Source: Flavobacterium sp. M31R6 (GTDB lineage Bacteria > Bacteroidota > Bacteroidia > Flavobacteriales > Flavobacteriaceae). Taken from it: 64,000 nt of DNA. The notes below the pieces were generated by a model, which saw nothing but the letters and a program-made list of their open reading frames with translations, was not told the origin of the DNA and made no database searches. The translations under genes were made by a program, and so were the position numbers. This document shows, in pieces, positions 56,106 through 64,000 of this stretch. Positions within the stretch are counted from its first letter, which is position 1; the number at the start of each line of letters is the position of its first letter. The DNA lies in assembly GCF_013284035.1 (NCBI RefSeq), contig NZ_CP054141.1:4092001-4156000 (forward strand), given 5' to 3'.

Positions 56106-57311
56106 TTATTTATATTTTTTTAAAGCTAAAGTAGCTATACTTTCACCTATCGCTAACGATGATGTTGCAGCAGGCGATGGAGCATTACATACATTAATTA
56201 TATTGCTATCTTCAAAAATCAAAAAATCATCAGAGAGATTTCCTTTGCTATCACAGGCTTGTGCACGAACTCCAGCATTACCTACTTCTAAATCCTCTTT
56301 TTGAATTTCTGGAATTAATCTTTGTAATGCCTTTGTAAATGCTGTTTTTGAATAGGAACGGTACATCTCATACATACCATCTTTCCAATATTTTAAAGCA
56401 ACTTTTTGAAAACCAGAATGCCCCAAAGTTTCAAAAAGCTCTTTCCAATTAACCATTTTGTTAGTATATCCCTCTCTAGCAAAAGCCAATACCGCGTTAG
56501 GACCTGCTTCAACACCTCCATGAACCATTCGTGTAAAATGAACACCTAAAAAAGGGAAATTAGGATTGGGCACCGGATAAATTAAATTCTTAACTAAATA
56601 TTCTTTTTCTTTTTTAATGTTAAAATATTCTCCTCTAAAAGGCAAAATTTGAACATCAAGACTTTTATTGGTCATTTTTGCTATTTTATCAGAATAGAGT
56701 CCTGCACAATTAATAACAGTTTGACAAAAATATTCAGTTTGACTTGTTTCAACTATATTTTTACCATCAATATTATTTGAAAAAAAACCTTTGATCTCTT
56801 GATTGTAAAATATAAGACCACCTAATTCTATAAATAAATCTAAATATTTTTGTGAAACTTCTTTATAATCTATAATCCCAGTTTGGGGAACCCAAATTCC
56901 CGAGATACCACTGCAGTGGGGCTCAATTTCTTTAATTTCTTGAGCGTTTATTTTTTTAATTCCCAGAAGTCCATTGGCAATACCCCTATCATAAATACCT
57001 GACATAATTGACAATTCCTCTTTCTCTGTTGCCACAATTATTTTACCACAAAGATCATATTTAATTTCATTTTCATTACAAAACTGAATCAATTGATCAT
57101 ATCCTTTTTTACAATTTATAGCTTTTAAACTCCCTGGGTTATAATAAATTCCAGAATGAATAACTCCACTATTATGACCTGTTTGGTGCAAAGCGATTTT
57201 AGGTTCTTTTTCTAAAATAATAACTTTTAATAGAGGATTTTGTTTCTTTAGTTGATATGCAGTTGAAAGTCCTACAATCCCCCCTCCTATAATAATAAAA
57301 TCTGTTTTCAA
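56106..57311 (-). CDS. lhgO: L-2-hydroxyglutarate oxidase (LhgO-type FAD enzyme)
   Basis: This 401-residue FAD-dependent oxidase has the dinucleotide motif FIIIGGGIVGLSTAYQL at 5-21, KIALHQTGHNSGVIHSGIYY at about 38-57 and a late NVCNAPSPAATSSLAIG. These features match the L-2-hydroxyglutarate oxidase family, which oxidises L-2-hydroxyglutarate to 2-oxoglutarate and passes electrons to the quinone pool. It lies 3 bp from wbpE and 15 bp from wbpA. Because WbpB makes 2-hydroxyglutarate, a recycling role in the same pathway is likely. The start is TTG at 57309-57311; stops upstream leave no ATG choice. Confidence 0.9.
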   Translation of the reverse strand: MKTDFIIIGGGIVGLSTAYQLKKQNPLLKVIILEKEPKIALHQTGHNSGVIHSGIYYNPGSLKAINCKKGYDQLIQFCNENEIKYDLCGKIIVATEKEELSIMSGIYDRGIANGLLGIKKINAQEIKEIEPHCSGISGIWVPQTGIIDYKEVSQKYLDLFIELGGLIFYNQEIKGFFSNNIDGKNIVETSQTEYFCQTVINCAGLYSDKIAKMTNKSLDVQILPFRGEYFNIKKEKEYLVKNLIYPVPNPNFPFLGVHFTRMVHGGVEAGPNAVLAFAREGYTNKMVNWKELFETLGHSGFQKVALKYWKDGMYEMYRSYSKTAFTKALQRLIPEIQKEDLEVGNAGVRAQACDSKGNLSDDFLIFEDSNIINVCNAPSPAATSSLAIGESIATLALKKYK

Positions 57312-57326
57312 ATCAATTCCTTTAGA

Positions 57327-58622
57327 TTATAATCTCCAATAATTTTTAAATTCTTTAGGATTCATCACTCCTTTTATATCAAACATAAAAAGTTCATCCT
57401 TGGATAACTTTTGAAAATCCAAAACATTCATTTTAACATATTTATTATGTCCAACAGCTAAAACGATAACATCATATAATCCGACTGGTTCATCAATTAG
57501 GGTTACTCCATATTCATGAGCCAATTCATTTGGACATCCATGGGGATCTATAACATGCACATGAATCGAATAATCCATTAACTCTTTTATCAAATCAACC
57601 ACTTTTGAATTTCTAATGTCTGCTACATCTTCCTTAAATGTAACTCCCATAACAAGAACTTTAGATTTACCAGGATTTTTATCTTGTTCAATTAAAGCTT
57701 GTACAATTCTTTTAGCAATAAAACTAGGTATGAAATCATTCACTCTCCTTCCGGCTGCAATAACTTGTGGATCAACACCTAATTGTTTGGCTTTATGCAT
57801 CAAATAAAATGGATCAACACTAATACAATGTCCTCCCACTAGACCTGGTTGGTATTTATGAAAATTCCATTTCGTTCCCGCCGCTTCAATTACCGCTTTG
57901 GTATCAATCCCCATTTTATCAAAAATAATTGCCAATTCATTCATCAAAGAAATATTTATATCCCGTTGGGTGTTTTCTATAACTTTTGCAGCTTCCGCAA
58001 CCTTTATTGACTCGGCTTTATGTAATCCGGCTTTAATAATACTTCCATATACATCAGAAATCATTTCTAAAGCCTCTTCATCATTCCCTGAAACAATTTT
58101 TAATATATTGGTTAAAGTTTTAACTTTATCACCAGGAACAATACGTTCTGGACTATATCCAAATTTAAAATCTATTCCCCCTTTAAGTCCTGAAATTTCT
58201 TCCAATATGGGAACACAATCCTCTTCAGTACAGCCCGGATAGACAGTAGATTCATAAACAACATAATCCCCTTTTTTAAGGGCAGAAGCAACGCTTCTAG
58301 AGGCACCTAATAATGGATTCAAATTTGGCACTTTATTCTCATCTATATCTGTTGGCACTCCGACTATATGAAAATGGGCTTTTTTCAAATCCTCCACATC
58401 AGAAGTAAACACAATATCGCAGTCTTCAAAAGCATTAGTATCTAATTCTTTCGAAGGGTCTATTCCTTTTTTCATCAATTCTACTCTGGATACATTGATA
58501 TCAAAACCTATCACTTTGAAATGCTTAGCAAATTCCAAAGCGAGAGGCAAACCAACATAACCTAAACCAGTTACTGAAATAATTTTTTCTTTATTAAGAA
58601 ATGAATCTATTAGTTTTGACAT
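57327..58622 (-). CDS. wbpA: UDP-N-acetylglucosamine 6-dehydrogenase (WbpA/TviB-like)
   Basis: This 431-residue nucleotide-sugar dehydrogenase has the NAD motif SVTGLGYVGLPLALEF at 16-31 and the catalytic-loop motif GGHCISVDPFYLMHKA with its Cys. VPTDIDENKVPNL and YESTVYPGCTEEDC are typical of the WbpA/TviB branch. It oxidises C6 of UDP-GlcNAc to give UDP-GlcNAcA, the first step of the wbpABDE pathway. It leads the block; a 230-bp AT-rich gap separates it from wzz. Confidence 0.94.
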   Translation of the reverse strand: MSKLIDSFLNKEKIISVTGLGYVGLPLALEFAKHFKVIGFDINVSRVELMKKGIDPSKELDTNAFEDCDIVFTSDVEDLKKAHFHIVGVPTDIDENKVPNLNPLLGASRSVASALKKGDYVVYESTVYPGCTEEDCVPILEEISGLKGGIDFKFGYSPERIVPGDKVKTLTNILKIVSGNDEEALEMISDVYGSIIKAGLHKAESIKVAEAAKVIENTQRDINISLMNELAIIFDKMGIDTKAVIEAAGTKWNFHKYQPGLVGGHCISVDPFYLMHKAKQLGVDPQVIAAGRRVNDFIPSFIAKRIVQALIEQDKNPGKSKVLVMGVTFKEDVADIRNSKVVDLIKELMDYSIHVHVIDPHGCPNELAHEYGVTLIDEPVGLYDVIVLAVGHNKYVKMNVLDFQKLSKDELFMFDIKGVMNPKEFKNYWRL

Positions 58623-58852
58623 ATTAATTTTATAGTGATTTATTTAAAAAATTCTCTAATGCAATTTTCTCTTTCAGCATTAAAAAACAGACATTGTATC
58701 ATAAAAATTTGATTTTCCAACTTTGGTTAAATTCCAACATATCACTTAGTCCATTCTTTATTAAAAAAAACCAATATGAAATAAGTCAAAATAATTAATT
58801 TAAAATATTGGCTACATTAATTTAACTGTTTAATTTTCAATTGTAAAATCAG

Positions 58853-59923
58853 CTACAAATTCAAATTTTTCAGTAATCTCCTTACGATCAGGAACAACAT
58901 TATTAGAAACCACCCTAAAAACCATCCCATTATTAAGCCTTTAGCTTTTCCAAAACGTTCTTTTGATAATGGTAAAATAGGACGATCAATTACTTGTATT
59001 AAAGGCGTTTCCTTACGCAAAGTAACTTTAGCCATTTCGGATTGTTTGACCAATTCGGTCAATATAGCCGTATTCGCCTGTACATCAACTTGTCTGCGAG
59101 CAGAAGGAGTGCGTCGTACATTGAGTGCTGGATTCAACATAAAAGTATTGTCATTGGCTACGGCTACTCCAGTAATGGCACCGTTGAGTTCCGAACGAAT
59201 AGAGTCAGTTTGACGTTCCAAAATTTCCATATTCATACGAGCTTTTTTGCTTTTAGTAGTCACATAGAATTTACCTACTTGCTTAGCTAATGCTTCACAA
59301 AAATAAAAGGAAAATAATTCATTATTCGAAGCCACATCCATAGAAATAATGGCTATTTTTTTATCTTTTTGAGCAACAGAAAGTCCTTCTTTTGATAATT
59401 CTTTATACATCTCACCTAAAATACTATCATGTACCCGAGTGAAATACTTACGCTTGGTTTCAGGTATAAACTGTACATTCTTAAACTTTGGTTCGTCCTC
59501 CCAATCTTCTCTCCATCCGTTAATTTGTATGTACATCTCGGCCAAGGAAATTACTTTTCCATTTACCGTAACTGGAGTCATCAAGGTCTGTTCCACCATA
59601 GTACGGGATTTGAATAACTCGGTTAGATTCGATCCTGTAAAGATACTCCCTCCACCTCCGCCAAGGTCTATCCCTAACGAACTGGCTAATCCAAGTGCTC
59701 CTCCCAATCCACCTCCACCACTTTTCTCATCTTCCAGAGCAAAAGACAATGTTGCAGTATAAACTGGTTTTTTAATGAAAGAATACGTTAACCCCAAAGC
59801 AGCTCCTAACACACTGACCAATAGTATGATTTTCCATTGCGATAGCAAATAAGCATACCATTCCTTTCCTTTCTCAATAAGCTCTTTTAACGAAATCTCA
59901 TCATTAGGGATTTGTTTCTCCAT
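58853..59923 (-). CDS. wzz: Polysaccharide chain-length determinant (Wzz family)
   Basis: This 356-residue inner-membrane protein has a membrane helix at about 30-50 (QWKIILLVSVLGAALGLTYS) and a second at about 328-350 (LIMGWFLGWFLIMLF). Between them is a mostly periplasmic domain with a glycine-rich stretch (GGGGLGGALG, LGGGGGS) near 68-95. This is the Wzz/GumC N-terminal layout. It lacks the C-terminal tyrosine-kinase domain of Wzc. It should control chain length of the Wzy product and lies just downstream of wza. Confidence 0.92.
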   Translation of the reverse strand: MEKQIPNDEISLKELIEKGKEWYAYLLSQWKIILLVSVLGAALGLTYSFIKKPVYTATLSFALEDEKSGGGGLGGALGLASSLGIDLGGGGGSIFTGSNLTELFKSRTMVEQTLMTPVTVNGKVISLAEMYIQINGWREDWEDEPKFKNVQFIPETKRKYFTRVHDSILGEMYKELSKEGLSVAQKDKKIAIISMDVASNNELFSFYFCEALAKQVGKFYVTTKSKKARMNMEILERQTDSIRSELNGAITGVAVANDNTFMLNPALNVRRTPSARRQVDVQANTAILTELVKQSEMAKVTLRKETPLIQVIDRPILPLSKERFGKAKGLIMGWFLGWFLIMLFLIVRRLLKNLNL

Positions 59924-60047
59924 ATTTCTGTTTTCTATTTTTTGATTTCCGAAATTTGTTTTCTGAAAACCGCTATCTGCTTTCTTTATTCTTTATTCTG
60001 AAATCTTTAAACAATTTAAACTTTTAAACTCAAAACCTACTACAACT
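59924..60047. repeat. Low-complexity heptamer-like spacer between wza and wzz
   Basis: This 124-bp spacer has TTTCTGTTTTCTATTTTTTG at its start and further TTTTCTG-like strings, the same texture as the repeat tract between rmlA and the WecA-like gene. No gene is supported here. Confidence 0.6.
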
Positions 60048-62573
60048 TTATTTAAAAGCAGTAACCATAAGTGTTCCCAAAGTAGTAATTATAGCCCCAA
60101 TACTAACCCATTCTCCAGTTGACATTCTCTTGGTTAATGGTTTTTCGGGCACTACTATTTGTGACCCTGGCAATACTTTTGGATAGGTTCTGAAAAACAA
60201 TAAAAAGGAATTGGAAACCGCCGCTTTACCATTTGGATAAATCACATACGCTTTTTTCTTCCACCCTCTGGCATCCAATCCTCCTACCGCATCCAAATAA
60301 TAATTAAAACTTCTCCCTTTGGTGTAAGGTATCTCAGAAGTCAAAAGCACATTTCCAGTTATTTTTACACTTTCATTATAAGTAGCTACTTCTATCTCAT
60401 CTCCCGGCAAAAGAGTTATGTTGGTATTGTTGGAAGGATCTTTAATGATTTTTCTCCAATCTACTGGAATTGTAGCATATTTCTTTTCTTCCAATAATTT
60501 TTTAGCCAATTTATTTTGAATGGTATCCGATTTTACACCCGAACCGTTATTTTTATCACCTGCTTTTAATTGATCACTTTCAACATCACTAATTTTGGAG
60601 CTCACATTCATACTCACATTCTCCAAATCTTCAATTTGTTTGCCTTTGATAGGTCTCTTAATCTTTACACCGTCCAAATCAGCTACAGAGGTCAATCCGC
60701 CTGCTCTTTGAATGACATCATAAATTTTTTCTTTTTTACTGGCCAGAACATACTTTCCAGTATAGGCAACTGCCCCTGTTATTTTTACCATTTCTGGTTT
60801 TTCAAACACGGCCATTCTTCTAACATTAATTACATCATAAGGCTCTAATACAAAGTTTTTTATTTGTTCGTTAGATTCAGCAGTAATTTCAAGATTAAAC
60901 AATGTAGAACGGTTGGGATCAGTATCATTAATGGTATCCGATTTAATCATACGGGCTACCTCAACATGTTTGGATGCAGAACCTTTTAAACCTCCTGCTT
61001 CAATCAATAGATCATTCAAGGTCAAACGATCATGATAATCATAAACCCCAGGCATTTTAACCTCACCATCTATCGTTATTTTATACTCTTCTCTAAAGTC
61101 TAAAATTGAATATACCGTTACTTTATCTTCTTTACGCAAAGCAATATCAGCATCCATGTCGCCAGACAAAGCTTTCTCCAAATTGACATTGACTATCTCA
61201 GTGGTCAGATCAGATTTCAATCGCACAATTATAGCCCTTTTCTTGTAGGCATCTTCTTTTAGTCCCTCGGCTTGTCGAACCAAATCCGAAAAACGCATTC
61301 CTTCATAAAAGGAGTAAGTATCCGGTCTAAAAACAGCTCCTTCAATGATGATACGATTTTCAAAACGGTTCAAAATTTTCGAAACACGATATACATCACC
61401 ATTCAAAGGAGTATAACTGCCGTATTGCGCCGCTTGTATATCAGCCACCTTAAACTCTTTCCCTGTTTTTTGCAAAACATTTACCGACGCGGTATAAGCA
61501 AATTCATTAAATCCCGAAGCAAAATTTAATAAATCAGAAAAATGCTCCCCTTTTTTCATTTCAAAAATCCCGGGACGCTTTACCTGTCCATCAACCGTAA
61601 CTCGATTGACATAAGCCGGAATCCGAATAACATCATTATCCTTTAAACCAACATTATCCGATTGATTGCCACTCACCAAAAAACGGTAAATGTCTATATT
61701 CTTATAGACCTTATTGTTTCGAATCAACTCTATGTTTCTATAACTTCCATTTTTCCCGGGACCTCCGCCCAAAAATAAAGCGTTGTAAACCGTCGCCAAA
61801 GAGGAGATAGAATAATTTCCGGGTTGTCTACTTCCGATAATCGTTACTTTAATGGTACGAATGCGGCTTAAACTTACACTAACTTGAGATTGTCCCGAAC
61901 GCACCGTACTATAGATTCGCGCGATGGCTCCTTTTATTTTTTGAGTGGCCGCCTCAATAGTCATACCTGACACAGCAATTTGTCCAACGTATTGGATATT
62001 GACTTTTCCTTCCACAGATACAGGTACATTATCATCAAACTCTTGTACACCGTTTACGCTCACTTGTAATTCATCTCCAGGCCCTAAAACATAATTTACG
62101 GGCGTAGCCAACTTCAAATTGGGTTGAAAATTCAAGGTGGGGTTATCAAACAACTCCGAACCAAAAACAAGCGAATTCAAACTGTCTTTTACCTTCTTGT
62201 TTTCTATTTTTTCCTGTTTTCGTTGGGTATCTTCACTATCATCTTGTTCATCTTCCGACTCAGAATCTTTTGATTTCTTCTTGCTTGTTTTTTTATCTGT
62301 CGTCGCTTTGGCCGCTTCCGGAAGAGCCAAACGTTTTTTCAATTTGGCAAATTCTGTAGCACTCATACCTTTTGATAACGCCATAGATTCCGCTTGATCA
62401 ATGGATACATTATTACTTTGCAATTGTGATTTTATCTTGGCAATATCCCCATCGGATAAATAATCTACTCTTACGGTGCTTAAGTCATTCCCTTTTAAAA
62501 TATCCTGAGCCATCAAAGAAGAACTCTGAAAAAGAGCCACTAAAAGGACAATTGCTGTAATTATTTTTTTCAT
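60048..62573 (-). CDS. wza: Outer-membrane polysaccharide export protein (Wza-like, SLBB domains)
   Basis: This 841-residue protein has a signal peptide (about 1-22, cut near MAQD). An acidic/lysine-rich linker lies at about 85-130 (KKSKDSESEDEQDDSED), followed by a Poly_export domain near 150-240 (YVLGPGDELQVSVNGVQEF). Several SLBB repeats follow (RTIKVTIIGSRQPGNY, RVTVDGQVKRPGIFEMKKG, KITIDGEVKMPGVYDYHDR, VKITGAVAYTGKYV). The C terminus has a membrane helix (about 820-840). It forms the periplasm-to-surface channel with Wzz. The extended SLBB array is typical of Bacteroidota. Confidence 0.93.
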   Translation of the reverse strand: MKKIITAIVLLVALFQSSSLMAQDILKGNDLSTVRVDYLSDGDIAKIKSQLQSNNVSIDQAESMALSKGMSATEFAKLKKRLALPEAAKATTDKKTSKKKSKDSESEDEQDDSEDTQRKQEKIENKKVKDSLNSLVFGSELFDNPTLNFQPNLKLATPVNYVLGPGDELQVSVNGVQEFDDNVPVSVEGKVNIQYVGQIAVSGMTIEAATQKIKGAIARIYSTVRSGQSQVSVSLSRIRTIKVTIIGSRQPGNYSISSLATVYNALFLGGGPGKNGSYRNIELIRNNKVYKNIDIYRFLVSGNQSDNVGLKDNDVIRIPAYVNRVTVDGQVKRPGIFEMKKGEHFSDLLNFASGFNEFAYTASVNVLQKTGKEFKVADIQAAQYGSYTPLNGDVYRVSKILNRFENRIIIEGAVFRPDTYSFYEGMRFSDLVRQAEGLKEDAYKKRAIIVRLKSDLTTEIVNVNLEKALSGDMDADIALRKEDKVTVYSILDFREEYKITIDGEVKMPGVYDYHDRLTLNDLLIEAGGLKGSASKHVEVARMIKSDTINDTDPNRSTLFNLEITAESNEQIKNFVLEPYDVINVRRMAVFEKPEMVKITGAVAYTGKYVLASKKEKIYDVIQRAGGLTSVADLDGVKIKRPIKGKQIEDLENVSMNVSSKISDVESDQLKAGDKNNGSGVKSDTIQNKLAKKLLEEKKYATIPVDWRKIIKDPSNNTNITLLPGDEIEVATYNESVKITGNVLLTSEIPYTKGRSFNYYLDAVGGLDARGWKKKAYVIYPNGKAAVSNSFLLFFRTYPKVLPGSQIVVPEKPLTKRMSTGEWVSIGAIITTLGTLMVTAFK

Positions 62574-62626
62574 ATTTGAATACTATTTTGGATATTATAG
62601 CTTAATAAATTAAAATTTTATATTTT

Positions 62627-62645
62627 TTACGTAATAATTACGTAA
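62627..62645. promoter_or_regulatory. Perfect 19-bp palindrome upstream of wza
   Basis: The sequence TTACGTAATAATTACGTAA is a perfect inverted repeat with two 9-bp arms and one central base. It ends 54 bp before the wza ATG. The size and symmetry suit a dimeric regulator site, but no regulator gene is in the window. Confidence 0.4.
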
Positions 62646-62651
62646 TTTACT

Positions 62652-62777
62652 TTTGCAAATTATTTAATGATACTTCTCTACTCACTCCACACAAATCACA
62701 ATCCATTTTTCAGTCCTTTACACGGCTTCGCCACAGTGAGTCCCAATTTGGTTCACCGATTTTTAATAATTTGCAAA
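62652..62777. repeat. 13-bp inverted repeat flanking a 100-bp core upstream of wza
   Basis: TTTGCAAATTATT at 62652-62664 and its exact reverse complement at 62765-62777 enclose 100 bp. The core has a GGCTTCGCC hairpin and higher GC than the flanks. The right arm overlaps a TAAATTTG -7 match. Part of each arm (TTTGCAAA) is itself palindromic, so some of the match is less informative. An invertible promoter is one possible reading; a long stem or chance are others. Confidence 0.4.
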
Positions 62778-62781
62778 TTTA
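62774..62781 (-). promoter_or_regulatory. Candidate -7 element for the wza unit
   Basis: The minus strand reads TAAATTTG, a match to TAnnTTTG, about 200 bp before the wza ATG. No clear -33 TTG at the right spacing is present, so the call is tentative. Confidence 0.3.
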
Positions 62782-62957
62782 TACTAAAAAAAAGGATTTT
62801 TCCCTCTTTTTACTGCATTGATTTGCTGTTTTTATTCAAAACTTTAATCAAAAACTAAAAACAACACAAATGACTCACCATCAAATAATTAAAAACAATA
62901 ATCACTTTTTTTATACCTTAATCTGTTTGGCGTGACTATACTTTGTATAAAAAATAA

Positions 62958-63428
62958 TCATTTTATTTTCTTTTCGACCTTAAGAATACATCCTAAAGAC
63001 TCCAAGACGAGTACATAATGATTCTGTTTTACTTCTTGAACTATGGCCGATTGTGCTACAAATGGCCCTGATTCCAATACTATTTTATCCCCTTTTTGCC
63101 ATTTGTCTACCATGACTTCAAAAGTTTCCGGTACATTCAACCAATCTTGTATCGCTTGAATCTCATTTTCCTTTACAATGGCAGGTTTTCCTAACCAAAA
63201 TAAATAACGAATCGCACCAGGAATCTCAAAAATAACATTTCGTTCCTTTTCATTGACTTGAACAAAAATATAGGAATTAAACAACGGAACTTCTATTTTC
63301 TTTTTGCGATCCGACCATTGTCTAACTTTAGTGATGAAAGGACAATAGGCTGTAATCCCTATTTCAGTCAACCGTTCCGCAACTTTCTTTTCCCACTTGG
63401 GTTTGGTGTAAACTACGTACCAGTTCAT
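62958..63428 (-). CDS. UpxY/NusG-family transcription antiterminator
   Basis: This 156-residue protein has a NusG N-terminal (NGN) domain from the start (NWYVVYTKPKWEKKVAERL, FNSYIFVQVNEKER). A C-terminal KOW-like region (KGDKIVLESGPFVAQSAIVQEV) follows. In Bacteroides, UpxY proteins of this type prevent premature termination in the leader of the capsule operon they head. Its place at the head of the wza-wzz-wbp block fits this role. No separate UpxZ-like gene is visible. It lies 384 bp upstream of wza. Confidence 0.9.
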   Translation of the reverse strand: MNWYVVYTKPKWEKKVAERLTEIGITAYCPFITKVRQWSDRKKKIEVPLFNSYIFVQVNEKERNVIFEIPGAIRYLFWLGKPAIVKENEIQAIQDWLNVPETFEVMVDKWQKGDKIVLESGPFVAQSAIVQEVKQNHYVLVLESLGCILKVEKKIK

Positions 63429-63723
63429 TTTTTTTTCTCTTATTAATTCCTTTATATACGTAATTCAATCTCTTTTAAAAATCCACATCCATACAAGACA
63501 CACCCCCCAACCCCTCTCGAGAGGGGAGTTACCCCCCGTAATCGTTAAATATTTTTCTTTTCAAAACAAAATTTTAAAAAAATACAATGTTTTTTTTTGA
63601 TACTGAATTTCTTATTAGCACTCACAACTCATAACTCATAACCCACAACTCACTTGTCACCTCGAGCGCAGTCGAGAGGTACTTCTAACTATTCACTTCT
63701 TACCATTCACTATTCACAAAATC
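63429..63723. repeat. Repeat-rich spacer between rmlB and the antiterminator
   Basis: This 295-bp spacer has a perfect 16-bp palindrome CCCCTCTCGAGAGGGG at 63511-63526 flanked by C runs. A second hairpin-type repeat ACCTCGAGCGCAGTCGAGAGGT-like element is at 63659-63680, and a tract of related short strings (ACTCATA, ACTATTCAC) lies around them. These look like dispersed intergenic repeats. No gene is supported. Confidence 0.65.
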
Positions 63724-64000
63724 CTACGAATACTGCTTCTCATAATAAGAAGCATAAGCCCCAGAAGTCACATTATTCAACCAATCTTGGTTATTCAAAT
63801 ACCAATCAATGGTAATTTCCAATCCTTGCTCAAAAGTAACCGATGGTTTCCAGCCCAACTGGGTGTTAATTTTGGATGCATCAATGGCATAACGCAAATC
63901 ATGACCTGGTCTGTCTTTCACGTAAGTGATCAATTGAGCCGACTCACCTGTAGTTCTCCCCAACTTTTGATCCATAATTTGGCACAATACTTTAACCAAA
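63724..64000 (-). CDS. rmlB: dTDP-glucose 4,6-dehydratase, C-terminal part
   Basis: About 92 C-terminal residues are visible, the rest lying beyond the right edge. TYVKDRPGHDLRYAIDASKI, LGWKPSVTFEQGL and TIDWYLNNQDW are the hallmark C-terminal segments of RmlB, which converts dTDP-glucose to the 4-keto-6-deoxy sugar used by RmlC, RmlD and possibly the aminotransferase. It is on the same strand as the other rml genes but about 21.7 kb away from rmlC. Confidence 0.95.
   Translation of the reverse strand, partial: LVKVLCQIMDQKLGRTTGESAQLITYVKDRPGHDLRYAIDASKINTQLGWKPSVTFEQGLEITIDWYLNNQDWLNNVTSGAYASYYEKQYS

Larger units (their letters stand above)
62574..62957. other. 384-bp regulatory spacer between antiterminator and wza
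   Basis: No gene is supported here. It holds a perfect 19-bp palindrome at 62627-62645 and a 13-bp inverted repeat (62652-62664 and 62765-62777) flanking a less AT-rich 100-bp core. On the minus strand it also has a TAAATTTG -7-like element (62774-62781), and an imperfect stem with arms at 62907-62916 and 62945-62954 close to the antiterminator's stop. It is the likely leader or promoter region of the wza-wzz unit. Confidence 0.55.

Noticed and set aside
62667..62858. Plus-strand 63-codon frame upstream of wza
   Set aside because: No start context or protein-like features; it lies in the probable regulatory region.
62907..62954. Inverted repeat after the antiterminator gene as a terminator
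   Set aside because: The arms are T-run first and A-run second on the transcript with a 28-nt loop, the opposite of an intrinsic terminator.
1..64000. tRNA, rRNA, transposase or integrase genes
   Set aside because: I saw no tRNA-like cloverleaf, rRNA segment, or insertion-sequence gene, although locus turnover is likely.

Overview
The window looks like a chromosomal surface-polysaccharide locus from a Flavobacterium-like bacterium (Bacteroidota). The evidence is the strong AT bias, near absence of Shine-Dalgarno sites, scattered TAnnTTTG-type -7 elements, a NusG-like antiterminator at the head of the locus, and Bacteroidota-style WcfR/WcfS, Wzi and SLBB-rich Wza relatives. Every supported gene lies on the minus strand, so transcription runs from high to low coordinates. 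This assignment rests on sequence reading only; no database search was run.

Right part (about 64.0 to 37.5 kb): the 3' end of rmlB, a UpxY/NusG-type antiterminator, an outer-membrane export protein (wza) and a chain-length regulator (wzz) lead into a Wzx/Wzy gene set. A wbpA-lhgO-wbpE-wbpD-wbpB block should make UDP-GlcNAc(3NAc)A. It is followed by a flippase, a polymerase, four glycosyltransferase-type genes, an aminotransferase/phosphosugar-transferase pair resembling WcfR/WcfS, a methyltransferase and wzi. Then come rmlC, rmlD, a GxxExxY gene with a nonsense codon, rmlA, a WecA/MraY-like gene broken by two frameshifts, and a second short sugar transferase.

Middle part (about 37.3 to 30.5 kb): a membrane UDP-GlcNAc 4,6-dehydratase (CapD/PglF/WbpM type) is closed by a strong intrinsic terminator at 35254-35288. 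A separate unit then starts with an ABC exporter (wzm, wzt), followed by an FkbM methyltransferase, a DegT aminotransferase and a NeuD/PglD-type acetyltransferase.

Left part (about 30.5 kb to 1): a dense run of glycosyltransferases and tailoring enzymes. It holds GT2 and GT4 enzymes, a WbsX-like protein, a neuA/neuB/neuC set most like the legionaminic-acid enzymes, two NodB-type deacetylase-like proteins, a GNAT acetyltransferase, an MBOAT/SGNH O-acetylation pair, two further methyltransferases, an O-antigen ligase/polymerase, and a partial WcaJ-type initiating transferase at the window edge. Most genes overlap or abut, which implies long operons.

Together the genes can support at least two glycans: a Wzx/Wzy-dependent polymer (uronic acid, rhamnose and probably a 4-amino sugar) and an ABC-exported glycan that probably carries a nonulosonic acid and O-acetyl groups. 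The most interesting points are an L-2-hydroxyglutarate oxidase embedded in the WbpB/WbpE pathway, a possible zwitterionic repeat unit, a WecA-like gene lost through two single-base frameshifts, and a possible invertible or operator-rich segment between the antiterminator and wza.
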